A stretch of 56,504 nt of DNA from Fibrobacter succinogenes. GTDB lineage: Bacteria > Fibrobacterota > Fibrobacteria > Fibrobacterales > Fibrobacteraceae. This document shows, in pieces, positions 48,774 through 55,795 of the stretch. Where the stretch lies: NCBI GenBank assembly GCA_902800815.1, contig CADCGB010000005.1, forward strand, positions 99,228-155,731, given 5' to 3'. Position numbers and translations under genes: made by a program. Each line of letters opens with the position of its first letter. Positions within the stretch are counted from its first letter, which is position 1. The notes under the pieces are model-generated. The model did no database searches, was not told the origin of the DNA, and saw nothing but the letters and a program-made list of their open reading frames with translations.

Positions 48774-49141
48774 AACTCGAAGATAAACTGGTTGCGCGGG
48801 TATTCGTAGAATCTGGGTGCGTCGCGCCTGTATTCGCGGATAAGTATGTAGTCCGCTGTTTCGTGGATGAATATCGAGTCGGTAATCCAGTGCTTGACAC
48901 CTTCCTTAAGCGCCCTGTCGACATCCTGCTTGTTGCTCACAGTAATCTGTTCCACCTCGACCTTCTTTTCGCCGAGCGTGAAAACCTTGACCGTCTTTAC
49001 CGGAGTCCAACCCAGGCCGCTGTCGAAAACGGACTCCACCTTGGCATGCGTCTCCTGGGCAGGTATTTCTACCTTGACCTGCTGGGGCTCTAGGCACCCC
49101 GCAAAAATTGCACACATGGCGATGGCGATAAGTCTTTTCAT
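48761..49141 (-). CDS. Small lipoprotein of unknown function
   Basis: The 126-residue product is lipidated at C16 (FAGC). The mature part is basic and beta-rich (VKTVKVFTLGEKKVEVEQITV, IREYRRDAPRFYEY), with no serine linker and no family I recognise. AGGAGA lies 6 nt before the ATG. Its last 13 nt overlap the end of the acyltransferase gene on the other strand. It may be an envelope protein retained at the inner or outer membrane; position after the lipidated Cys (LEPQ) does not suggest inner-membrane retention by the +2 Asp rule. Confidence 0.8.
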   Translation of the reverse strand: MKRLIAIAMCAIFAGCLEPQQVKVEIPAQETHAKVESVFDSGLGWTPVKTVKVFTLGEKKVEVEQITVSNKQDVDRALKEGVKHWITDSIFIHETADYILIREYRRDAPRFYEYPRNQFIFEFQPK

Positions 49142-49332
49142 CTGGATCTCCTGTTAGGCTCTTTATTTAAAATACCAAAAATTTTCCGCTTGCGGTAATG
49201 GGGGTGTGGAATTTTTCACACTATGGTTAAAGCATTGATATTCAACGAAATAAGTCTATTTTGACTATGCGTGTCAAAAAACGCGTCTTGTAAAAAGGCC
49301 TTTTCTGTCATAAAATTGACATTTTCATTTGC
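49142..49332. other. Intergenic region with no clear feature
   Basis: About 190 bp, A/T-rich, between the small lipoprotein and the tex promoter. It contains an isolated TTGACA (49316-49321), only 11 bp from the tex -10. Any promoter for the small lipoprotein on the minus strand must lie here; none stands out. Confidence 0.4.
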
Positions 49333-49447
49333 TATATTCCGCTTACTCCCCTGTGGGAGTGCGTGCGGCACAGGCCGTACGGCTTTGTAACCCAGGGCAT
49401 TTATGACCCTAAAAACCGGAAACGGAATCTACATATAGGAATAGAAC
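49330..49447 (+). ncRNA. Extended -10 promoter and structured leader RNA of tex
   Basis: TGCTATATT (TATATT 49333-49338) is an extended -10. The predicted transcript starts near 49345 and gives a leader of about 100 nt with four small hairpins: ACTCCC-CTGT-GGGAGT (49345-49360), GTGCGGC-ACAG-GCCGTAC with one G-U pair (49363-49380), AGGGCAT-TT-ATG-A-CCCT (49394-49410) and CCG-GAAA-CGG with a GNRA loop (49416-49425). No known riboswitch class is recognised. Leaders this long and structured are unusual among the genes in this window. Confidence 0.45.
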
Positions 49448-51853
49448 ATGGATTTTTCCGCAATTATTGCTGAAGAACTGAAGCTCGAAACATGGCGCGT
49501 CGCGAAGGCGCTTGAACTCATGGACCAGGGGGGCACGGTCCCCTTTATCGCCCGCTACCGCAAGGACCAGACGGGTACGCTGAACGAAATTGAACTGCGC
49601 GACATCAGCCACCGTCGCGACTATCTGCAGGAACTTGCCGACCGCAAGGAAACGGTGCTCAAGAGCATCGAGGAACAGGGCAAGCTCACTCCCGAACTCA
49701 AGGCCCAGATCGAGGCCTGCAAGGACAAGACGCTCCTCGAAGATATTTACGCCCCGTACAAGCCCAAGAAGCGCACCCGCGCGACCATCGCGAAGGAACT
49801 CGGTCTTGAACCGCTGGCCCGCCTGATGTGGGCGCAGGAAAATACCGGCAACACCGCCGAAGAAATCGCCCGTATCTACCTCTCCGAGGAGAAGGGCCTT
49901 GCCGACCCGAAGGCCGCCCTCAAGGGCGCTGCCGATATCCTCGCCGAAGAGGTTGCCGACAATACCGAATTCCGCCAGTACCTCCGTGCTAAGATGGAAA
50001 AGACCGGCGTGATGGTATCCAAGGTCAAGAAGGATTTTGAGAAGCAGGAGACGAAGTTCAAGGATTACTACGATTTCAGTGAACCCGTTTCGAAGATTCC
50101 GAGCCACCGCATGCTTGCGCTCCGCCGTGGCGAAAAGGAAAAGGTTTTGCGCCTTACCATCGAGGTCCCGAACGAAGAAATGGTCGGCTACCTCAAGACC
50201 CAGATTATCAAGGGCGAGACGACCTGGACTCCGTACCTGGAGGCCATGTGCCAGGACGCCTGGGAACGCCTGCTGCAGCCGAGCATGGAAAGCGAAGTGC
50301 GCCTGCTGTTGAAGGACGCCGCCGAAGAGGAAGCGTTCAAGGTGTTCAGCAAGAACCTGCAGGACGTTCTTCTTGCTGCCCCTGCGGGCCACAAGTCCGT
50401 GCTCGCGCTCGACCCGGGCTTCCGTACCGGTTGCAAGGTGGCTGTGCTCGACGAAAATGGCAAGTTCATGGATCATGGCATTATCAAACCGCATGAACCG
50501 TGGAACGACAAAGCCGGTGCCGCTGTGTACCTGATGCAGCTCATCGACAAGTACAAGATTGACCTCATCGCCATCGGTAACGGTACCGCGAGCCGCGAGA
50601 CCGACGCTTTCTGTGGCGAGATGGCCCTCAAGTTCAAGGGCAAGGTTCCGCCGCGCGTTATCGTGAGCGAGGCTGGCGCCTCTGTTTACAGCGCAAGCAT
50701 GATCGCCATCCAGGAATTCCCGAAGGAAGACGTGACGACCCGCGGCGCGATTTCCATTGGCCGTCGCCTGCAGGACCCGCTTGCCGAACTCGTGAAGGTG
50801 GACCCGCAGTCCATCGGTGTTGGCCAGTACCAGCATGACGTGAACCAGCGCGAACTCAAGAAGCGCCTCGACGAAGTGGTGGAAAGCTGCGTGAACATGG
50901 TGGGCGTGGACGTGAACAGCGCTTCTGCTCCGCTCCTCTCTCATGTGGCGGGCCTCAGCAATACGCTCTCTGAGGCTATCGTGAAGTACCGCGAAGAGAA
51001 CGGCGCGTTTGCCAGCCGTGACGACCTGAAGAAGGTGAAGGGCTTCGGTCCGAAGGCCTTCGAACAGGCTGCAGGCTTCATGCGCATTCCGGGTGCTGAG
51101 AACCCGCTTGACGATTCCGCGGTTCACCCCGAAAACTACGCCCTCGTGGAACAGATGGCCGAGAAGGTCGGCGTTCCCGTGAAGGATATCGTGGGCAATG
51201 CCGAAGCGGTGAAGGCGATTAAGATTGACGAGTTCCTCTCTGACGAAGTGGGTAAGGCTACTCTCGATGACATCGTGAAGGAACTGCAGAAGCCGAGCCG
51301 CGACCCGCGTAAGGAATTCCGTTACGCGAAGTTTGATGACCGCATCAAGACCATCAACGACCTCGTTACGGGCAGTTGGATGGAAGGCGTGGTCACCAAC
51401 GTGGCGAACTTCGGTGCCTTCGTGGACATCGGTGTTCACCAGGATGGCCTTGTTCATATTTCCGAGATTAGCGACAAGTACGTGACCGACGCGAAGGAAG
51501 TCCTGACCGTGGGTGACGTCGTGAAGGTGCGCGTTGTTGCGGTTGATGCGAACCAGAAGCGCATCAGCCTCTCGATGAAGCAGGAATCTACTGACGGTGT
51601 GGCGGGTGCTGGTGCCAGTGGCCCGCGCGGCCAGCGTGTCGGCGGACCTCGCGGGAACTTCGGTGGCCGCGGCCGCGACAATGGTCGCGGCAATGCCCGC
51701 CCGCAGGGCGGCATCCAGGGCCACGCAACCATCGCTGACTTGAAGAACAAGATTGCGGGCAAGGACCGCCCGGGCTTTGTTCCCAAGAAGAACGTGGTCG
51801 CCCAGCCCCCGAAAATGAGCGCTCTCCTCAAGCAGATGAAGAGGGGCAGGTAA
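49448..51853 (+). CDS. tex: Tex RNA-binding transcription accessory protein
   Basis: The 801-residue protein matches Tex along its length: N-terminal helical region with GGTVPFIARYRKDQTG, the YqgF-like RNase H fold (LALDPGFRTGCKVAVLD, ending near residue 450), helix-hairpin-helix repeats (VKGFGPKAFEQAAGF) and a C-terminal S1 domain (about 645-715; GVVTNVANFGAFVDIG). Tex binds RNA and RNA polymerase-associated complexes and supports transcription termination or surface-factor expression. A Gly/Arg-rich tail (GPRGNFGGRGRDNGRG and neighbours) after S1 is less common. The start lies behind a structured leader. Confidence 0.96.
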   Translation: MDFSAIIAEELKLETWRVAKALELMDQGGTVPFIARYRKDQTGTLNEIELRDISHRRDYLQELADRKETVLKSIEEQGKLTPELKAQIEACKDKTLLEDIYAPYKPKKRTRATIAKELGLEPLARLMWAQENTGNTAEEIARIYLSEEKGLADPKAALKGAADILAEEVADNTEFRQYLRAKMEKTGVMVSKVKKDFEKQETKFKDYYDFSEPVSKIPSHRMLALRRGEKEKVLRLTIEVPNEEMVGYLKTQIIKGETTWTPYLEAMCQDAWERLLQPSMESEVRLLLKDAAEEEAFKVFSKNLQDVLLAAPAGHKSVLALDPGFRTGCKVAVLDENGKFMDHGIIKPHEPWNDKAGAAVYLMQLIDKYKIDLIAIGNGTASRETDAFCGEMALKFKGKVPPRVIVSEAGASVYSASMIAIQEFPKEDVTTRGAISIGRRLQDPLAELVKVDPQSIGVGQYQHDVNQRELKKRLDEVVESCVNMVGVDVNSASAPLLSHVAGLSNTLSEAIVKYREENGAFASRDDLKKVKGFGPKAFEQAAGFMRIPGAENPLDDSAVHPENYALVEQMAEKVGVPVKDIVGNAEAVKAIKIDEFLSDEVGKATLDDIVKELQKPSRDPRKEFRYAKFDDRIKTINDLVTGSWMEGVVTNVANFGAFVDIGVHQDGLVHISEISDKYVTDAKEVLTVGDVVKVRVVAVDANQKRISLSMKQESTDGVAGAGASGPRGQRVGGPRGNFGGRGRDNGRGNARPQGGIQGHATIADLKNKIAGKDRPGFVPKKNVVAQPPKMSALLKQMKRGR

Positions 51854-51873
51854 CCCCTACATCAAGGAAGATT

Positions 51874-51900
51874 GCCCCGCCTTGTGCGGGGCTCTCTTTT
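51874..51900 (+). terminator. Terminator of tex
   Basis: GCCCCGC-CTTGT-GCGGGGC followed by TCTCTTTTT, 20 nt after the tex stop. Confidence 0.87.
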
Positions 51901-51970
51901 TCATATCAAAAAATTATTTTCTCGTCGCAAAGTAAACTTTTTTCTTACAAATTATTTGCATTGCGCTCTA

Positions 51971-51998
51971 TTGAACTTTATTTTGATTATTTTATCTT
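51971..51998 (+). promoter_or_regulatory. Promoter of the membrane sensor gene, leaderless
   Basis: TTGAAC (51971-51976), 16 bp, TATCTT (51993-51998); ATG 52006 lies exactly 7 nt after the -10. Confidence 0.55.
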
Positions 51999-52005
51999 GT
52001 ATTGA

Positions 52006-53010
52006 ATGCGGAGATTTATGCCAGTGCAAGATAGCGGAATCAACAGGTATAGAGATTTTGTTCTCAAGAATAGACGTTCGATGAACGAGTCTATGGCGAA
52101 TATCCTTTTCTTCTGTGCCTTTGCGGGCCCCGCTATCGCTGTTGATCGCTTTCTGGGCTATTGCAATGTTTCGTACACGTCGTGCATATGGATGAGCCTC
52201 GCGCTCGTGCTCCTTTCGCTGGGTCAGAAGATTCTAAACCGCTATTTCCCGCTGAGCCTGTGGACCGTGTTCTGGGGACTTGTTGGCTTTATGGTGGTGT
52301 TGACGTTCATGTGCAATGCGAATGTCGGCGTGTATATCACGTATGCCCTCGTGCCCATGGTGAGCCTGTTCTATTGCGAAAAGTTCATCTATCTCGTAAG
52401 CGTGGCGATGAACTATGTGATGATTCTCGTGTCGAATGCGATGGTGAGCGATATCCGGTTCTCCCTACGCACCGATTTCCATGAGCCGCTGGACTGGTTC
52501 ATTGCTGTCATGGGCGGCTATACCATTGAATCCATCGCGATAGGCGTTGCGGGTTACTACTTGTGCAACCGCATCTCGAACCATTTCAGGAGTATCTATA
52601 CTAGCAATATTGTTCTTGACCAGAAGTATCGCGACGAGGAACATAAGGACCGTGTCACGCGCGCGATTACTCGCCTGTACCAGTGTGTGTATGTCGTCAA
52701 TCTCAAGAACATGAGCTATGAGGTGGTGCAGCGTGATCCCTTTGTTTCGGATGTCGTTCGTGACGAGGACAACTTGGCGACAAATATCGAACGCGCGGTC
52801 TTTGCTCTTGTCGAGACCGAGGACAAGCAGCAGATGCTCGAATTCCTTGACTTGAAAACGCTGCCGGCTCGCTTGGATCAGCAGAGCCTCATTTACGCGG
52901 AATGCCAGGGCAAGTTGCATGGCAGGGTCCAGCTCTCGTTTATCCTTGTCGAGAGGGACGAAGAGGGGAGGCCCGCTTCCGTCGTGTTTACCCTCCGCCA
53001 AGTGGCGTAG
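52006..53010 (+). CDS. Orphan membrane sensor: six helices plus PAS-like domain, no output domain
   Basis: The 334-residue protein has about six transmembrane segments (about 25-200), a short coiled linker and a C-terminal PAS-like domain (about 225-334; QCVYVVNLKNMSYEVVQ, with a final VVFTLRQV strand). This layout resembles the sensor half of GGDEF/EAL or histidine kinase proteins found in gut bacteria, but the protein ends where an output domain would begin. The ATG at 52006 is supported by TATCTT ending 7 nt upstream; ATG 52018 with GGAG before it is the alternative. The third TIGR02147/lipoprotein pair starts 91 bp downstream, so it might act with that pair. Confidence 0.75.
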   Translation: MRRFMPVQDSGINRYRDFVLKNRRSMNESMANILFFCAFAGPAIAVDRFLGYCNVSYTSCIWMSLALVLLSLGQKILNRYFPLSLWTVFWGLVGFMVVLTFMCNANVGVYITYALVPMVSLFYCEKFIYLVSVAMNYVMILVSNAMVSDIRFSLRTDFHEPLDWFIAVMGGYTIESIAIGVAGYYLCNRISNHFRSIYTSNIVLDQKYRDEEHKDRVTRAITRLYQCVYVVNLKNMSYEVVQRDPFVSDVVRDEDNLATNIERAVFALVETEDKQQMLEFLDLKTLPARLDQQSLIYAECQGKLHGRVQLSFILVERDEEGRPASVVFTLRQVA

Positions 53011-53011
53011 T

Positions 53012-53083
53012 GTGTAGTAAAAATTTCCAATTTCTACACTTTTTACACGCTTTTTTAGCAAAATTTGGCAATTTGTGTAAAAA
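53012..53083. promoter_or_regulatory. Nested inverted repeats upstream of pair C
   Basis: GTGTAG (53012-53017) / CTACAC (53034-53039) and TTTTTACAC (53040-53048) / GTGTAAAAA (53075-53083). The two share a GTGTA-type half-site, four copies in 72 bp, just before the likely -10 (TATTTT 53090-53095). TTGGCA (53065-53070) may be the -35. This is a good candidate operator array. Confidence 0.5.
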
Positions 53084-53101
53084 TTTATGTATTTTAAGGG
53101 C

Positions 53102-53950
53102 ATGAGTATCGCCCTGGAACATCTGTTTGACTACGATGACTTCCGCAAGTTCATGCAGGACTATTTCGACGAGCAGAAAAAACTGCGCGCCGTGTTTTCG
53201 CATCGCTTTTTCGCGGCGAAGGCGGGTTTCAGCAGTTCGTCGTACTGTCTGAACGTAATCCGCGGGCGGTTCAACCTCACGCCGAAATCTATCGAGAAGA
53301 TTTCGAAGGCGATGGATTTCGAACCCCTGCAAAAGGAATACTTCGAGGCGCTGGTGCAGTACAACCAGGCACAGCAGGTGGACGAGCGCGACCAGGCCTG
53401 GAAGCAGATTCTGCAAATCCGCAAGCAGATAGAATTCACGCACATCACCACGCGCGAGCAGGCCTACTTCAGCAAGTGGTACTACCCGGTAATTCGCGAA
53501 CTTGCGGCGGATACGCAGTGGCACGGCGACTACCGCGTGTTGGCCCGCTCGCTTACCCCGCAGATAACTACGGAAGAGGCGCGCGATGCGGTGAAGAACC
53601 TGCTGGAATGGGGGCTCTTGCGCAAGCTCGACGACGGCCGTTACGTGCAGACCTCGCAGATGCTCGATGCTGCAGAAATCCCGCCGATTGCCCTCCGGCA
53701 GATTCGTCGCGAGTATATCCAGCATGCGATAGGCGCGGTGGAGTCCATGCCGAAGGATGAACGCTTTGCCGCCTTCACGACGCTTGCCATGAGCGAAAGT
53801 TCCTATAATTATGCTGTGGAAGTCCTCGAAGAAGCCCGCAAGAAGATTATTGCTCGTGCGTCCAACGACACGAACGTGGAACGCGTTTACGAGATGATGC
53901 TCGTCGCGTTCCCGATGAGCAAGAAGGTGGGGAAGGAGGCCGAAGGATGA
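53102..53950 (+). CDS. TIGR02147-family protein, regulator-like (pair C)
   Basis: The 282-residue protein has the family N-terminus LFDYDDFRKFMQDYFDEQ, a helix-turn-helix-like segment (HRFFAAKAGFSSSSYCLNVI) and the signature YFSKWYYPVIRELA, nearly identical to that of pair B. ATG 53102 aligns with the family start and lies 6 nt after TATTTT (53090-53095); ATG 53087 would fall before the -10. The stop overlaps the lipoprotein ATG by 4 nt (ATGA). Role as regulator is inferred from the helix-turn-helix-like region and the gene pairing. Confidence 0.87.
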   Translation: MSIALEHLFDYDDFRKFMQDYFDEQKKLRAVFSHRFFAAKAGFSSSSYCLNVIRGRFNLTPKSIEKISKAMDFEPLQKEYFEALVQYNQAQQVDERDQAWKQILQIRKQIEFTHITTREQAYFSKWYYPVIRELAADTQWHGDYRVLARSLTPQITTEEARDAVKNLLEWGLLRKLDDGRYVQTSQMLDAAEIPPIALRQIRREYIQHAIGAVESMPKDERFAAFTTLAMSESSYNYAVEVLEEARKKIIARASNDTNVERVYEMMLVAFPMSKKVGKEAEG

Positions 53951-55389
53951 ATCGCTTGATAGTTTGTCTTAAAAAGCCTTGCCAAGTATGGGCGCTTGCC
54001 CTTGCCGCTTCCCTTGCGTTTTTTGCCTGTTCGAACGGCAACGAGGTTGCTGGCGGCGTGACCGATATCGGGAATTCTATTGCGCGTGAACCGGATACGA
54101 CAAAGATTGCGGGGACCGTTGTCGACATGCAGGGCAACAAGATGCCTGCCGCACGGCTCACGCTGTACTGGGATAACGGTTATGCGATTGAGGATTCGGT
54201 GGAAACGGTTGCCGATTCGAATGCGCAGTTCGAGATCAAGGTGGCAAGCACTGACATGCACGGTTATCTGCAAAACGGGCAGACAACTGCCATCCAGTAT
54301 GCGGATTCCGCAAGGGGCGTGGTAAACGCGTTTTCGGGCGTTTATCTGTATGCGCAGTCGGGTTCCCTTTCGGGTATCTCGCTTCCGCCGAGTGGAAAGG
54401 CGACCGAGGTTCGTATCGGTTCGCGCAAGGCCCTGCGCGGGAGCATGTCCGGCGTGGCTTCGGGCAAGGTTCACATCGGCGGGACGCATCTTAGCGCCGA
54501 CATACAGGAAGACGGTTCGTTCAGTTTTGATTCTATCCCGCCGGGAATGCAAGCAGAATTAATTTATTCGGAAAGCGATTCCGTACTGGGTTATATCCCG
54601 TTTACCATACAAGATGCGGGCGATACCGTTGTCCTTCCTCAGCTTGAAAACTATGACGGATTCCTCTGGAACCCTGACCTGTCCCTGCTTGCAGATGCGT
54701 ACGGGTTTAACTCTTACCATACCGATTATGTTGTCAGGTTCGATACCAGCCGCAGTGCGGTAAATATCAATATGACTGGTGACGAGCAGGTGTTCGGCCA
54801 TAATGGAAAGCTGGCGGACAGCGTGGATTACGTGGATGGCGTGAATGGCAAGGCCGTACTGCTCGAACCGGGTCAGTATATCGACCTCGATACGCTCAAC
54901 CCGACCGGTGGCGACTTTACGCTTTCGCTCTGGACCAAATGGAACGGTCCCAACGGTGAACATCAGGTGCTGTTCTGCCAGCGCGCTTACTGGAGCGATT
55001 CTACGTCAAGGTTCCAGTGGCACTACGAGGTAAATAGCGGGTCGTTTGCCGTGATGAAGAGCGTGCCGGGCAGGCCTGAGGCGGTGCTCTTCGGGGATTC
55101 TGCAAGCGTGCCTGTGGGCGAGTGGGCGATGCTCACGCTCGTGTCCAGGGACCACAAGGTAAGCATGTACGTAAACGGCAAGCCCGTAGCGATTGCGGGT
55201 AGCGAAGGTGCCGAATTTGCGGGCGAATTCGAGCCGAACGAACTGACCCGCAGCGTTCCCTTCCGCGTGGGTGGCAACGAAGTCGAGACCGAGACTTGGA
55301 ACGGGGCGATTGACCAGGTTAGCATCGAAACCCGAGCCCGTAGCCCCGAGTGGATAAGGGCAAGGTACGAGGCTTTGAAACCGGAATAA
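53947..55389 (+). CDS. Lipoprotein with LamG-type lectin domain (pair C)
   Basis: The 480-residue product is lipidated at C28 (FFAC); the residues after the Cys (CSNGNEVAGGVTDIGN) match those of the pair A lipoprotein. A beta-rich segment (about 50-285, with carboxypeptidase-regulatory-like features in IAGTVVDMQGNKMP) is followed by a LamG/concanavalin-like domain (about 298-478): GGDFTLSLWTKW, HKVSMYVNGKPV, FRVGGNE and WNGAIDQVSIETRARS. Such domains usually bind sugars or glycoproteins, which suits a surface adhesin or polysaccharide sensor. The start overlaps the TIGR02147 stop by 4 nt. Confidence 0.9.
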   Translation: MNRLIVCLKKPCQVWALALAASLAFFACSNGNEVAGGVTDIGNSIAREPDTTKIAGTVVDMQGNKMPAARLTLYWDNGYAIEDSVETVADSNAQFEIKVASTDMHGYLQNGQTTAIQYADSARGVVNAFSGVYLYAQSGSLSGISLPPSGKATEVRIGSRKALRGSMSGVASGKVHIGGTHLSADIQEDGSFSFDSIPPGMQAELIYSESDSVLGYIPFTIQDAGDTVVLPQLENYDGFLWNPDLSLLADAYGFNSYHTDYVVRFDTSRSAVNINMTGDEQVFGHNGKLADSVDYVDGVNGKAVLLEPGQYIDLDTLNPTGGDFTLSLWTKWNGPNGEHQVLFCQRAYWSDSTSRFQWHYEVNSGSFAVMKSVPGRPEAVLFGDSASVPVGEWAMLTLVSRDHKVSMYVNGKPVAIAGSEGAEFAGEFEPNELTRSVPFRVGGNEVETETWNGAIDQVSIETRARSPEWIRARYEALKPE

Positions 55390-55418
55390 CCGTTTTCTTG
55401 GAGAGTTACAAAAAAGAA

Positions 55419-55437
55419 CCCCGTCACGAAGACGGGG
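55419..55437. terminator. Bidirectional terminator between pair C and ferredoxin
   Basis: CCCCGTC-ACGAA-GACGGGG with an A6 run before it and CTTTAAAA after it; both genes converge here. Confidence 0.82.
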
Positions 55438-55465
55438 CTTTAAAAGTTTTCAGTAAGAGTGAAGA

Positions 55466-55663
55466 TTACTCGTACTTGATCACGCCGGCCGGGCAGCTGT
55501 CGGCAGCGTCCTTGATTTCGCTTTCGTAAGCGGAGAAATCGACGCCTTCCTTCACCTGCATCTTTTCGGGAACGCTGAACACTGCGTCGCAAGTTGCTTC
55601 GCAGGCGCCGCAGGAGACGCACTCGTCGTTGGATTCGTCGAGCCAAACTTTCGTGATTGCCAT
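55466..55663 (-). CDS. Single-cluster [4Fe-4S] ferredoxin
   Basis: The 65-residue protein is a small cytoplasmic electron carrier. Cysteines in ECVSCGACEATCDAVF give C-x2-C-x2-C, and the C-terminal SCPAGVI supplies the fourth ligand; the extra Cys (ATC) may form the disulfide seen in related monocluster ferredoxins or remain free. GAGG lies 9 nt before the ATG. It is monocistronic, between a terminator and the divergent argB region. An anaerobe would use it in redox reactions such as pyruvate oxidation; the partner is unknown. Confidence 0.93.
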   Translation of the reverse strand: MAITKVWLDESNDECVSCGACEATCDAVFSVPEKMQVKEGVDFSAYESEIKDAADSCPAGVIKYE

Positions 55664-55795
55664 ATTTTACCTCTTGTGTATGGTTGAATTATGGTTATAA
55701 TATAATAAAAACATTGAACTCGCGAGCGTTTTTTCTAAATTTTGCGCGTAAAAATCAACGTCACACGACAAAACCCATAGAGGACATCGCAAAAG

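Noticed and set aside
49316..49338. TTGACA plus TATATT as a standard tex promoter
   Set aside because: The spacing is only 11 bp; the extended -10 (TGCTATATT) is a better explanation.
49409..51724. 771-codon open frame antisense to tex
   Set aside because: Shadow frame of a highly conserved gene; no recognisable protein features.
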